Origin: Adenophora triphylla var. japonica
Lineage: Eukaryota; Streptophyta; Magnoliopsida; Asterales; Campanulaceae
Direction of reading: 5' to 3'
NCBI GenBank assembly: GCA_022495995.1
Contig: JAFEMH010000524.1
Coordinates: forward strand, 558,001-622,000
DNA length: 64,000 nucleotides
Part shown: positions 31,641 through 43,507 of the stretch, in pieces
Layout of the letters: each line of letters starts with the position of its first letter
How positions within the stretch are numbered: the stretch's first letter is position 1
Notes under the pieces: model-generated
What the model was told of the DNA's origin: nothing
Databases searched by the model: none
The model's input: only the letters and a program-made list of their open reading frames with translations
Made by a program: the position numbers and the translations under genes

Positions 31641-32719
31641 AGCATCCTTTCCAATTCCTTCGAAGAAATCACCAATCTGCGTCTCTTTAGGCTCTTCCGC
31701 AGTTCCCAGATTCACACTTGTCAAAATCTCTTCGGCAGCTTGGGCTCGATTTTCCTTTTTCCGGACAACCTGCTTAAAGATTTCTTTTGTTGTTTTTTTG
31801 TTTGATTTTTTTTTGTTGTTTAATGTGTCTGCTTCTTTATCTAATGAATTATTATTAATTTTTTTTTTCATTAATTAATTCATCATTAGTTAAAGTGGCA
31901 ATCAAGGGATACTCAGAAAGGTTCGTCATTTCATTGAAAACGAAAGGGAATACAGCGCTTGCTACAGACTCGTAGTCTTCAGGCGTAAGGCCATCGGACG
32001 ACCCTAGAGACTCGATCTTAACAAAGAGAGGCGGGAGGACTTGTCCTAGATTGACACTGAGGGACGGGGGACCAATCCAAGTTTGGTGATCATTTCCTCC
32101 TTGGTCGCGGACGGGCACGAGAGGTTTTCCCAATTCTTTAGCGGCATCGGCTGTTGGTAGCCTCATGACTCGGGAAGCTGTCTTTGTTTTTGTTTTCCTT
32201 TCTCAATTCTGCTATCATCTCTTGGACCGAGCCGAGATCAATCGGGTGCAGCACTGGACTTCTTCTTCGAACAATTCTTTGCATAACCGAGACCATCCCG
32301 ATCATTTGAGGAAATTCCGTGGCCTTAGCTTTTGGCGTCGGTTCGAATTCGGGTTTCGGATCTTCTGGGCGGTAGGAATAGTGGTTGTGAGCTTCTCGAG
32401 CTGTTCCACCGGAGTCGAGGCACGCCTCTGAAGGTATACTCACTCTTCGTGGTAGTGGTAGCCCCGGGTATCTTGGGTAGGTCCGGGAACATTCTACGGA
32501 CGGGTTAGCCTTGGTTCCTCTAAACTTGTTGAGGCTATCCTGTAGCTTTAGCCATCTGCCGTAGGAGTGGGCTCTGTGATGTTTCCTGGTTGTGTGGGAC
32601 CCTTTACAAAGTAGTCGGCCAAATTAGGAATTTGAAGGGGAGAGATTTAGGGTTGTCGGCAGGGACCTTTCTGTGGCGGCTTCAAATCTTTTTCCTTTTG
32701 CGGTGTCATTGAGGAGGCC
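31602..32719 (-). pseudogene. Tat-2 protease-RT linker
   Basis: At 31871-31650 the strand reads EEILTSVNLGTAEEPKETQIGDFF, the block that normally runs into RT. Instead it joins integrase sequence. Upstream, 32443-32138 and 32166-31855 are charged segments of the linker in two frames. Confidence 0.6.
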
Positions 32720-33600
32720 TCATATCCCGAGGCAGTGGCGAGTATTACGTCCTTTCGCCTCGATGAGTTTGTGAGTTCCTTGTTGGTGCTTCCCAGGCCG
32801 AGGCCGAGGTAGGTAGCTCATTTTTCTCATCATTTTCAAGGCCGGTGGGATTTTATCCCAGTGACCGTCGAGATCTATGTTGCACACTTGGGCCTTGGGA
32901 GGCTCGGCCAAGTGGCTTGTTAGCATGTGACCTTCCTCGTCATGTTTGATTTCGAGAATAGGTATTCCGCCCGTATCTGTGCCCTCCAAAGTGACTAAAT
33001 CCCCGTAAATGGTTGTCGAGATCCCCATTCGAGGCAATTTCACACCTTGGTGGAGGCTTGAGGCGACCCCCTTGACTTGGTGCGGCCAAGGTCTTCCCGA
33101 TAAGGCATTAAAAGTAATCGGGATGTCGATAACACGGAATTCCACAGGTATCAATTTACGGCCAAACCGGAGGTCCAAGGTAGCAACTCCAAGGGTGCTC
33201 GAGATGTTGAGTCGTAAGCTTTGAGCGTGAGGGAGGAAGGCTTCAAGTACGTAGTCTTGATATCAAGCAAGCTCATGATCTTTCTTAGGAAGAATATTCA
33301 TTCAGGACCCGTTATCAACCAGGACCCGAGGAGGCGTCGTTCATCCAATTGGGTGTGATGAAGAGAGGCTCGTTATGATCGGCCCCAAATTGAGGGAGGT
33401 CGAGATGCGTGAAAGTGATTATATTCCCGTAATGGATGTTTCCAATTAGTTGTACCACATCATCATCAATAGGCACGAGAGTGCGAGCCGGGCTTTCTTC
33501 CGGCTTCGGCTTATGGGGATAGGACGAAGTGAGTAGAGACCGAGAGGGAAATGTTGGCTGTGTTTGCTTGGCCCGGGTGAGCACGGGATCCTCTTTCTCG
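32720..33600 (-). pseudogene. Tat-2 aspartic protease
   Basis: At 33584-33315 is GNIITFTHLDLPQFGADHNEPLFI, followed in a shifted frame by RVLVDNGS (33315-33340), the active-site Asp with Asn-Gly in place of Thr-Gly. At 33178-32720 follow FRVIDIPITFNALSGRPW and VKGVASSLHQGVKL, the flap and end of the protease. It would process the polyprotein; a TGA stop after the active-site motif and frameshifts disable it. Confidence 0.75.
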
Positions 33601-36600
33601 GAGTGCAGAGTTTGTTGTCTTAGCGTAGGGCGGCGATCTTCTTTCGGTGCTTGATACGTGGCCTTCTTATACGCCTTGGGATTTCCTTGGAAGATGCCCG
33701 GATCGGGTCAGCAGTTAACTTCCTCATCAGTTGTCTCTTGGCTGGATTTCTTCAATCTTTCTTGGAGTCGGCAGGGGAGCCTTTTTGGCTATTGGCCTTG
33801 GTTACGACGAGCCTAGCAACGGTGAGGGGCCCCATCTTGGCTCCTTCTGGCGGCCCTTATAACCGCTTCCCAGTCACGAGCTTTTGGGTTTGGGGTTGTG
33901 TTGTTGCCCCTTGGATGGCCCACAGAGCTAGGGCGTCCTCCAGATTCTTTCTCATGGCCGTCCTTGCTCATAGTTATCATGCAACAAGAGTCGCTATTGC
34001 TCGGGACTCGGCGGCTTTTCGATCTCATCCCGGTATAGTGCGGCCATTACGATTCCCTTACGTAATACTCGAGTTGGAGATGATTATAGCGTTACGTGTG
34101 GGAGGCGCATTCGGTATCATGCCGGTTTCTAGGACTTCTACGAAAGGCGACATACATTCGGGGAAGGTGACCTCTTCTTGGGTAACCACGACAAGGAGTG
34201 TTACTTTGTTACGGGGTGGATTTGATCTAACCATGGTTATTTTCTCATTTGGGCGGATGGGAGTTAATTTTCCTCTTTCGATCGAGATCTTCGACTATCG
34301 GCTGGATCGGACACACTGAAAACCCTTTCCCCCAAGCATGGTAGGCGGTGTTGAATTCTAAGACGTCCACGTGCTCGAGATCCATGAAACTTCATGGCCT
34401 TCATGTCCTCGGTTTCATATTCGTCTCCCGAAGTTTCTTCGTCGTCGCTTCTTGACAACCAACCATTGTGCCTGGCTCCCGTGGGCTCATTTACGGCATG
34501 ATTGTTCCAAGATTGTTTCCGGATCGGGGGCCTCGGTTGACTCTTCGCTCTCGTCGTCATCATCATCATCGCTGTCATCGGAATCTTCTTCCCATACTAC
34601 TGGGATTTCGGCTGAGAGGGAACGCCGATCAAACCCGTTAGGGGAATATGGGTGCGTGCAGCCGCAAAAATTGTCATATGCTCCCATTCCCGGAAGTGGT
34701 AATTGTGACTCGGCTTCTCCTCCCGAAATTGCGGGGAAGAGTGAGAGGGTGGCACGTATTTAACACCGAGTAGAATGTAGAAGGGTTCTTCCTCCTCGAT
34801 TCTTGATCTGTTTGCCTTCGGGGTCGTATTTGACTTCTCCAATAGCCGGTTTGCGAAGTGTACTAGCTCCGAGATGCTCTTCGGCCTCTTTCTTGATAAG
34901 CCCCGATCTGAGCGCTCGCCAGGAAGCTTTCTTGTTCGATTCTTCTCGATTGTTCTAACCATCTTGTGTAAATGGTCCTCTCATGTTTTGGCCAGGAACG
35001 GCCCGGCTCTTCGGTATTGGCCTTCTCTTCATCCGAGAAATAGCGGGCCTCGTATTCTTGCAAGGAGTCTCGACATGAGACCGAGATGGGTTGATTCGTT
35101 CGATATCCTCAAGGGTGAGGGAATCCGAATTCGGGATCCTCGACGAGGTTGGCCACGGGTATTTGGGGACCTTCATCGGCATCTTCATGGGCATACGAAG
35201 ATTCTCCGCATTCAATCATATTCACTGATTATGGTTCCTTGGCGAGAGGATTTTTGGTGTATTAGGTCCCTCGGGGCCTTCCAACTTTCCTTGCTCTATT
35301 AGCCTGGATTGCCTTTTTCGAGTGAAGCGGTTATCGATCGGATGTCCGTGAGCTTGATGAAAAGCACAATACTTTGTAGTATCCACGGGAGCATTCGGAT
35401 TTCGGGTTGGAAATTCTCCAAAGGCCGCGGCAAGCCTTCTTTCACCAGTCCCCTAAAGATGTCATTCGGGAGGCATTCCAAAGTTTTCAAGATTCATGAC
35501 CCGTGGTGCAGGCTCATTGGTTTCCGGGAGCAAAAGGAGTTGTGTTATTACATTCTGTCCCGCATAGTTAATCATTTCTTTGCCTTTGGCGAGAGCAGGG
35601 CGTGTTTGCGGGAGGAGCCCAATATCGTAGGGCGGAGTGCAGCGGCGGTTCTTCGGTGTAGGCCTTTTCAAACTTAGGCTGCGAGTTAACCGTGGCCCGT
35701 AAGTGCGAGTATGGGAAAGTGGCGAGGAGGCTCTCGAGATGCGGTTTCGAGCATGAGCGGAAGATGTCCAGTTGTTCCTCTTCGGAAGGAGGGATTGCCA
35801 TTTCATGAGTTTCGATTCCACCGCTTGTAAAAGTCCCAACATACTCGTCGGGGGCCATTTGCCTTTGTTGTTTGTAGGTCGACCCTATTTGTTTCCCATT
35901 CCAAGTTGGCCTTATATTTCTCTGTGAAGGCATTGGTAATCTGGTCCCATGTAGCCACGGCTTCGGGTTTCAAACGGAAGAACCACTTTAAGGCATTTGG
36001 ACTTGAGGATAGGCGAAATAGTCGGCCCAGCTGGCTGATTGGTACATCCTTTGGCTTTCATCGCCAAGGTATATGTGTCCAAATGGGTTTTCGGGCATGC
36101 GGTCCCATCAAAGAGATCCAGATTAGGCATCACGAATTTGTGGGGCGGAGGAACAATGGAGTCAGTGCAGTAGGCGGAAGAGCGGGCTTCTTGGCGATCG
36201 GTTCGGCGATACGTGCTTTCATTTCCTTGTGTTGTTCCATGAACCGAGGCCGGATGAGGGTCTTGTGGCGGAACCATGGCATTCAAGCTAGTGGGTGAGC
36301 TAGAGAGGAGCTACCCGGAGCGGGCTGGTGGAGGGAACGGCCGATACGGGGACGTAGGTGAAAACGTCATCTGGGGTGAGTTACCTTGGGGAGCATGGGT
36401 AGGAGCACGAGCAAAAGGATAGAACCTTGCGGCTTCTTTGTTGATTTTCAAGCGGCAAAGTAGGTGGAGCGGCCCCGTGTGGCCGGATAACTTGGATTTC
36501 AGTGGGGCCCGTAAGTAGGCTTGAGTGTGGGCCTGTCCGGATTGTTGAATTGCATGGTACTGTGGTGAAGGCGTGTAACCGGGGAATGCTGCGGTCTGGT

Positions 36601-37200
36601 GATTCGGATGACACCGGGATGGAGGCTTGGTAACCCATAGAAGTCGAGTGAGGAATGGATTTGTGTGAGGAGCTTGGTGAACTAGTCTTGTTACGAGGAG
36701 GGGCTCTGGCGTGGCCCCAGAACCAAGTTGTGGCGGCATTCAGCGTAAGGCATTCTTTGTGAAGGTCCGGATTGATCGGTTCAGCGAGGCGGGATCCCAG
36801 ATTATGTGGCATTCCAGAGATAGCCCCAACCATGAGAAGACATTCCGTCTTGATTTTGCCCCAGCGATTTGTGCCGTCGGGCTGCATGGATCCAGGTGGT
36901 GCGTGGTTGGGGAAGCTGGGTGACCCAAAATCGAGGAGCGTGGGTTACGGTAGTGGCACCGTAGGAGGTGGGTGGCGGCATCTGGTGTAGTCGGGCGGCG
37001 AGAGTGGGGTTGGCATCCTCGTCTTCTTCCACGGTGAAGGTGCCATGCGGATTGAGAGCGGCCGGACCGTGACTCTTAATAGCCTCCATAAAATTTGTTT
37101 AGCTGCTTCTGTCGTAACCTCATACGTTACTGCTGGCCGATTCCCTTTGTTGCTCTGTCGAGGGTCCGGGAGGCGGAGTGACGTTATCCACATCATTACC
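33601..37200 (-). pseudogene. Tat-2 gag, frameshifted
   Basis: Pieces in several frames read as Tat gag: HKFVMPNLDLFDGTACPKTHLDTY (about 36150-36080), a segment around ATWDQITNAF-like sequence (35950), PPNDIFRGLVKEGLPRPLENF (35470-35410) and a FHQAHGH-type zinc-like motif near 35340. A Pro-rich N-terminal part lies at 36740-37089 and an acidic stretch (EEDSDDSDDDDDDESEES) at 34590-34550. Gag would build the particle. More than ten frame breaks are visible. Confidence 0.65.
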
Positions 37201-38666
37201 GGGTGATGCGAGACATTCGAAACCGGAGTCGGAACAAACGGCGAAGGCGATGACGCTTGACTCTTCCCAACTAATCAAACGGTGACCCGGTGCCGAAACC
37301 AAGCTTTGTGCGGAGGCTGTGGGGAAAGGACACGAAGGTTCGGATGTGCAGGAGTGGAAGGAGGGTAGGTGTTTGGGCATTGGCCTCATGCAACATGCGA
37401 TTATTTGTTCACGTTTACTTAAAACATGTTTTATTATCCTAATCGGTTGGAAAAGATTGCTCTTCTTTTCGCAAACTACTCTGGATCCTGGATCGGTGGG
37501 CCCGTCACTACGTCTATAAGCCCCTCGTATTCCACAGTATTTCGACCTCCCGGGGTGGACGGCCCGGGCGAGGGTCACATATAGACGCGGGTCCCACGCG
37601 GAAGCCGAAAGAAAAACGATCCTAAAAGTCGGCGGGTAATCGAGTCTTAACGAGCATTCGATGTAAATTACGGACAAAGGCGACGTCGAAAGTCAAGATC
37701 ATGTCCAGGGGCTCGACGAAAAGTCGGCATGATTTGGGTGATAAATGTCCACGATTGATCTTGACTTGTCGTCGGTTAAGCCGTAATTAGGCATGGAATA
37801 TTCATTAATCCTTGATGACTCGGTGTCAATCTTTGGGAGTCGGTGTATAATTTGTGCCGATCGAGCCGAAGTCAAGGCGCCGGTCAATATCTTGGTCAAA
37901 GTCTGCGGCGGAAAACCGGCGTAACTTCGGCGATTAGGGTCCGCGAAAGATATTGAGTCGGTATGCCGACAAAGGCTTGAAAGGAAAGGTCTATACACGG
38001 ACGGGGGCATGACACGGACCGGACTAAAAACCAACGGGTCTCGGACAAAGTGTGTCACGGACAAGTGCATGATCGACACGAGGCTTCATGGGATGTTTGG
38101 GTAGTCTGTGCTCATCCGAGAGGCGTAATAAGACCAAACGGACCGCGACAAGGATTTCCCGGGTTAGGGACGTAGTGTGCAGTGTACGGTCACGTGCGCG
38201 TAGTGTGCAAGCAGTCTATATTCTTTTTCTGAGTAAAATAGAGATTTTTTTTTTATGTGTCTTAAAAATATGATGCATGATTTTTTTTTGAAAATTTTCT
38301 CTTTTTTTTTTTTGAAAATCCTTTTTTTTTTTGAAAATTTTTTTTTTGAAATTTAATGAGCACATAAGCACGAAAATTTCGACGAGTTAGGGACATTATT
38401 CCGGCCGAGTCAAAAATTTGACTTTCTCAGGCGGCCAAAACAACATGAAAAGCGTGCAAAAATCAACACACACACAAAAATGATTTTCGGCGGGACGGAA
38501 GCTTGACCCTCAAAAGCTTTTTTTTTTTGAAAACGGTGATACCGGTACGTGGGATTGTTATACCACAATTTATCCCCGACTCGTGTTAGGAGGCGATAAC
38601 GGAAAGTTTAATGGTTTCCACCAATATACCAAATACCATTTTTTTTTTTTTAAAAAAAAAGCTTAT
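37201..38666 (-). other. Tat-2 5' leader, non-coding
   Basis: It matches the Tat-1 leader in blocks (for example GGAAAAGATTGCTCTTCTTT at 37448 and 25030). Further right are poly-T tracts mixed with GAAAATT (38285-38350). No supported ORF. The region just before LTR C holds a worn primer-binding site near 38667-38683 (TTCCCAAATGAGTCGC in plus orientation). Confidence 0.55.
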
Positions 38667-38684
38667 TCCCAAATGAGTCGCTGC

Positions 38685-39870
38685 AGTGATGATGTGTATC
38701 CGAAAATTTTCCCATTTTTATTTGAAAAAATCAACGAAACGGAGTCGCCACGCCATTTTTATTTTGAGGGCCAAAACTTTGAAAAAAGCCCGAGATCAGA
38801 GATTTAGGTTCGGAGGTCATGTTACACGCCGGGAAGGACGTTAGTGTGCACCCGGAATGCCTCGTAAAACGAGTCTTCCAAGCTGAAAATCATTTGTGTG
38901 TGTGTGTGTGTGTGTGTTTTGGCCAAAATACTTTGAAACTCAGAAAAGTAAAAATTGGGATATCTTTTTAAGACTTTAAACTGATCCCATGATTTTTTGG
39001 AAGATTTTTGGATTGAGATTTGGTACTCAAAAGACCTTTTGAAGTTGAGAGCCATTTACTGCCCCGAGGAATGAAAAAGGCAGTGGACCTTTGATTTTGA
39101 AATGGATTCAAGGGTCTTAAAACTTCATAATCTGGATAAACTCAGAGAATGAAAGTTGTTCTAGACACCTTAAATAAGATTTGTGCGAAGGAATTTTAGT
39201 GGTGAATCAACTATACCAAACCATCCTTGGGGTACATTAGGACTAAGCATTTCATTTGCTTGGGAAGGGGATTTTTATCCTTTGAAAATGAGATTTTATG
39301 CTTGAAAATGGTTTTTAGGGTTTTGAAAATGAGTTTTCTTTGCAAGAAAGTAAGAGAACTTGAAAATAATTTTGATCTTTGTAGAAGATCATCCATGGAG
39401 ATGGTCTTCCATGGTGATCTTCTTAGATCTAGAGCAAGAAGATGAAAGAACTACATTTTGTAGTTTGCAAATGCATGCATGGTTGGAGTTTAGGGTAAGG
39501 AGAAGGGGGGTTTACCAATCTTCCTTGTGTTCTTGAGTTTTTGGCTTGAGTGTATGAGTGTTTAAGGCTTGAATATGAGAGTGAGTGGATGAGTGTGAGT
39601 TGGGAAAGATTGGAGAGAAAATGGTGACAATTCTTGAAGAATTCTCACTGTTTTCTCTCTATATTTCGCCAGAGGTTCGGTGCAATTGGTGTTGTTGCTC
39701 CTTATTTTTGTGATTGGAGGGCTCAATTTATAGCCCTCTGAAATATGCAAATGTCGCGCGGATGGGATCCTCGGCGTGCGGCTTTGTTCATTAAATGCGG
39801 CTCCGGCTTTGGACAAGAGGAATATTTCTTTTTGAAATTTCAAATTAACAGCCAGTTTATTGTTCCCAGC
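38685..39870 (-). repeat. LTR C (approximate limits)
   Basis: Landmarks shared with LTR A and B: GAGTCGCCACGCC at 38742-38754, CCTCGTAAAACGAG at 38860-38873, a TG repeat at 38894-38918 and a reversed TATA box (CAATTTATAG) at 39724-39733. Its U3 differs from LTR B and lacks GGTCCGTACGGACC. Both ends are uncertain. Confidence 0.5.
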
Positions 39871-40064
39871 CATTTCTATTTGTGGTTTTATTCCTTTTGT
39901 TTTACTTTTTGAGATTCTTTTTGAGGTTTAACCTTAAATAACAATGCCCATTTTACCCTCACTTTGTTAGAAAAGTTAGGATTGTTAGGAATTGTTAGAA
40001 ATGTTATAACTTTCGTTAATTTTCTAACGAAAATTCTAACAAGCTCAAATTGGAGCACTTACAG
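39871..40064. other. Junction sequence between LTR C and Gypsy-3
   Basis: Includes nested inverted repeats at 39992-40042: outer TTGTTAGAA/TTCTAACAA and inner TTTCGTTA/TAACGAAA. The Gypsy-3 RNase H ends against this sequence near 40065. No gene. Confidence 0.5.
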
Positions 40065-41014
40065 AGAGCATAAGCGATTTTTTCTGGGTTAAAATAGCGG
40101 GTTTCTACGTCTGACAAGGCTTTGCTGACATAGTAAACTGGCCTCTGTGTCCCATCCTCCTCCCTAACCAATACGGCGGCGACGGCTTTGTCACCCGCCG
40201 AGAGGTAAACATAGAGATCTTCCCCTGCTACGAGGCTTTGGAGGAGTGGTGGGGAGCCAAGATACTCTTTTAGCTGTCTGAATGACTGGGAACATTCTTC
40301 CGTCCATTTGAAATCCTTAGCACCTCGGAGGGCCTTGAAAAATGGAAGCGACCTCTCGGCAGACTTGGCAATGAAACGACCTAAGGCCGCTACTCGTCCA
40401 TTCAGGCGTTGAACCTCCTTGATGATCGTAGGTTCTGCCATGTCAATCAAAGCCTTGATTTTTTCGGGGTTGGCTTCGATTTCCCGTTGTGAGAGCATAA
40501 ACCCCAAAAATTTTCCTGCTGCAACTCCAAAAACGCACTTAGCTGGGTTGAGAACCATATTATTAGCTCGTAGATTGGTGAAAGTCTGCTGGAGGTCGTC
40601 GACGTGCTTCCTCTTCTTGGACTTGACAACCAGGTCGTCAACGTATGCCTCCAGGTTGTCGCCGATCTGATCCTTGAACACCTTGTTGATCATCCTTTGG
40701 TATGTGGCCCCCGCATTTTTGAGTCCAAAGGGCATCTTTGTATAACAGTAAGTTCCCCCTGCGGCCTAAAATGCCGTCTTCAGAATATCCTCCTCGGCCA
40801 TCTTTATTTGGTGATAGCCAGAGTACGCGTCGAGAAAGCTCAAGGTTGTATGGCCAGCCACAGAGTCGACGAGCTTGTCGATTCTGGGCAAGGGGTAACT
40901 ATCTTTGGGGCACGCTAAGTTTAGGTCGGTGAAATCCACGCAAAGTCTCCACTTCCCATTTGGTTTTTTCACTAGAACCATATTAGCGAACCAAGTCGTG
41001 AAACCAGCGTTCAC
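40065..41014 (-). pseudogene. Gypsy-3 reverse transcriptase and partial RNase H
   Basis: At 41014-40766: FANMVLVKKPNGKWRLCVDFTDLN and LSFLDAYSGYHQIKM, containing the first RT Asp. A single in-frame TAG at 40766-40768 interrupts. Then MPFGLKNAGATYQRMINKVF, EAYVDDLVVKSKK (catalytic YVDD) and NPAKCVFGV follow. The RNase H part begins at about 40360 (FFKALRGAKDFKWTEECSQSF) and reaches RYFNPEKIAYAL before unrelated sequence takes over, so the domain is cut. Apart from the TAG and the truncation it is continuous. Confidence 0.88.
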
Positions 41015-41294
41015 AATAATTCCAGCGCTCAGTAACTTCTCAATTTCTTGTTTTATAGCGACCTCTTTCTCAGAAGAAAAAAACTCTGCATCTTTGTTCT
41101 TTGAACTTCATGGTAGGGTTCACTCCAAGCCTATGAACAGCAACGTCTTCTCTGATACCCTTCATATCTTCTACTCTCCAGGCAAAAACATCGAGGTTCT
41201 GTTTGAGTAGGGAGATTATCTCTTCCCTCTCCTCAGTGGATAACTGAGACCCCAGATTGATTTTCTGCTCTGGATAGTTTGGGTTGATGATTAG
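41015..41294 (-). pseudogene. Gypsy-3 protease-RT linker
   Basis: Reading across frames gives a SEKEVAIKQEIEKLLSAGII run just before RT. A frameshift near 41090 separates it from the upstream gag-protease frame, which ends at 41295. Confidence 0.6.
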
Positions 41295-42785
41295 TTACAT
41301 TGGCTCGTCATTTGGTTTTATCTCAGGAGCGTCGTCCCTAAAGTCCATTGATTCAATGACAATTTCTTTGATTTTTCTTCTTGCCTCAGGAGTCAGGTCT
41401 GGAACCTCGTCCTCAATGAGCTTGTCCAGCTCGGCCCCCGATTCATGGGCGGTCAAAAGTTGTGGTTCAGCGGCTTGATCGTCCATGAATATCTCCACAA
41501 AGTCTCGTGGGTCGTCGACACATTTGATTGTCGAGACACTGGCGTAAGAGGTCGTCGTTTGTTTAACAGACTTGGAGAGCTTCACAATGTGATCTGGGTC
41601 GTCTATTTCAATGGTCCGCTTTGCCTTCAGTACATGCTCTAGGAATTCTGGGGCCGTCCCCAACACGCATCCAACTCCAGCAAGCGAGGGAAACTTGACT
41701 CGTTGATGAGGGACCGAAGCGACGATCCCCAAAGCGGCTTGGCCAGGTTGGCCAAGAATTGCGTGGTAGTCACTGACGACGTCAATCACAATAAAAGTCC
41801 CAGTTTTGATGGTTCTCAACGGGTGTTCTCCAATGTCGACTGGAAGGTCAATCTGGCCCTTCGCATCAACTCGGTGGTTGGTGAATCCTTCTAGACGACC
41901 TAAGTAAGGACTTAGGCGGCTATCAGGTAGACCCATCCGTTGGTAGACGTTGTAAAACAAAATGTCCTTGGCCGCTCCAGTATCAACTAAAATTCTCCTC
42001 GATTCACAGTTGTCAATGGAGCCGGGGATGACCAGCGCCTGTTGACGAGCCAATGGGTTAGCTGCTAACTCGTAGGGAAAAAATCTTATCACGTTGTTTG
42101 GAACCTCCGACTTCTGGGGAACATGAGGGGCTTTCTTGAGATGGTAGATGGCGCTCTTGATTTGATTTTTGCTCGTCTCTTCAGAAATAACCAAGACCAT
42201 CCTTGGCTGCCTCTCCGGAGGGCCGTCGTTGGCAACTCGAGTGTTGGCTGCTTGACGATCCTTCCTCACGTACTCCTGGAGACGACCATCATCGATCCAT
42301 CTCTGGATGATTTTCTTCAAACTGAAACATTCCTCAGTGTCATGTCCCTTATCTCTGTAGTATTCACAATACTTGTTCATATTCTTCTTCCCCTTTCCAT
42401 TGGGGTTCATTTTCGGCGCCGGGCCTAAATCAACGTTGCTTAGAATTTCAGCTCGTGATACGGTCAGAGGGGTGTACGACTCTGGGACCTTCTCACCCTT
42501 CACTTGCTTGTTCTTTCCTTTTTCTCCAGCCTTGTCCTTTTTCGATTTTTCCGTTTCCACCTCGTCAACAGCCTTTCCCTCTCTTTGTAACTTCCTCTCC
42601 TCAGCCTCGGCGACAGCGTATGCTTTGGCATAGAGGTCTTTTCGGGACTTGGCTGGGTGGACTTGCAATTCGTAGTCCAGAGTAGAGGAAACAATACCGT
42701 GTCTGAAACAATTTATAATTTCCCTATCAGTCAGGTCTTCATCAATTTGGTCCACTAACTTCTTAAACCTTTTGAAATAGCTCAT
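41295..42785 (-). CDS. Gypsy-3 gag C-terminal half and protease
   Basis: 496 codons open. It starts inside gag (MSYFKRFKKLVDQIDEDLTD, the end of the retrotrans_gag domain), then a Lys/Glu-rich linker, a zinc-like motif CEYYRDKGHDTEECFSLKK near residue 136, and the protease with RRILVDTGAAKDILFYNVY (Asp-Thr-Gly, near residue 265) and a VSDYHAILGQPGQ segment. The first methionine is only the first in an open frame; the natural frame begins further upstream at about 44107. The protease would free gag and pol products. Confidence 0.85.
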   Translation of the reverse strand: MSYFKRFKKLVDQIDEDLTDREIINCFRHGIVSSTLDYELQVHPAKSRKDLYAKAYAVAEAEERKLQREGKAVDEVETEKSKKDKAGEKGKNKQVKGEKVPESYTPLTVSRAEILSNVDLGPAPKMNPNGKGKKNMNKYCEYYRDKGHDTEECFSLKKIIQRWIDDGRLQEYVRKDRQAANTRVANDGPPERQPRMVLVISEETSKNQIKSAIYHLKKAPHVPQKSEVPNNVIRFFPYELAANPLARQQALVIPGSIDNCESRRILVDTGAAKDILFYNVYQRMGLPDSRLSPYLGRLEGFTNHRVDAKGQIDLPVDIGEHPLRTIKTGTFIVIDVVSDYHAILGQPGQAALGIVASVPHQRVKFPSLAGVGCVLGTAPEFLEHVLKAKRTIEIDDPDHIVKLSKSVKQTTTSYASVSTIKCVDDPRDFVEIFMDDQAAEPQLLTAHESGAELDKLIEDEVPDLTPEARRKIKEIVIESMDFRDDAPEIKPNDEPM

Positions 42786-43489
42786 AGAGCTTTCGCCGGC
42801 TCCTTGCGAAATGTTACTGAGATCGTTCTGATCTTACGACGATCTCCCGCCGTTGCAAACCTTCCCAAAAACTTCTTTCTCATTTGCTTCCACGATTCAA
42901 TGCTCCCCTTAGGTAGGCTCCTAAACCATCGTAAAGCAGCGTCGGTTAGCGTGCTTGTGAGGGCCTTACACATGACATCGTCGTGGCCTGAGGCTCTTGC
43001 CACTACATACATTTGTGCTTCGAGATGCTGTATGTGATCAATGGCACTCGTAGAGCCGTTATATTATTTCAAGTCGGGAAGTTTAAAGCCTGGTTCAGGA
43101 GGTCCCGTCTCAAGCATCCAAGGTGCCAATGGATTCATGGTACCACAATCATCTTCTGAGTCATCGCTATCCATCTTGTTTCTTTTGTTCGTCAGTTCCT
43201 CCACCTGACGCTTGAGTCTCAAGAATTCTCTCATATCAACTTCTCCTGCTGGGCCTGCTGGGGGGATCCTATCTTGACGAGGTCCCCGGGCAACGGTATT
43301 AGACCGTTGTCTCTCTGTGGGAGCGAGTCGTCGTGAGATGGATCTCTCCCCTCTGAAGCTCGGCGACGGAGATAGTCTGTACGACCTGGATGTTTCTCGT
43401 TCGTGACGAGGGGGAGTTCGGGTTCTCTCCCTATAGCTCGGTGCCCATTCATTTCTCAACGAGGGTGTCCCTAGACGACCTTGAACCAC
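42782..43489 (-). pseudogene. Gypsy-3 gag middle part, with frame breaks
   Basis: At 43012-42782: ASGHDDVMCKALTSTLTDAALRWFRSLPKGSIESW is the core of the retrotransposon gag domain. At 43489-43064 is an Arg/Ser-rich stretch ending in WMLETGPPEPGFKLPDLK. Breaks at about 43064 and 42782 separate the three gag pieces. Confidence 0.8.
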
Positions 43490-43507
43490 TTTGGTTACGA
43501 TTTAGCT

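Larger units (their letters stand above)
26102..39870 (-). mobile_element. Tat-2: Tat-lineage element, RT-deficient, flanked by LTR B and LTR C
   Basis: From LTR C leftward: leader, gag, protease, an abrupt junction at about 31640, the second half of integrase, a CTACG motif, a plus-strand antisense gene and LTR B. LTR B and LTR C share short landmarks but not their U3 sequences, so the two ends may come from different subfamilies. Confidence 0.7.

Noticed and set aside
33651..34319. 222-codon plus-strand ORF
   Set aside because: It overlaps minus-strand Tat-2 gag/protease sequence and its product has no recognisable domain; it is an antisense shadow.
36802..37089. Separate small gene on the minus strand
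   Set aside because: It is the Pro-rich head of Tat-2 gag, in line with the other gag pieces.
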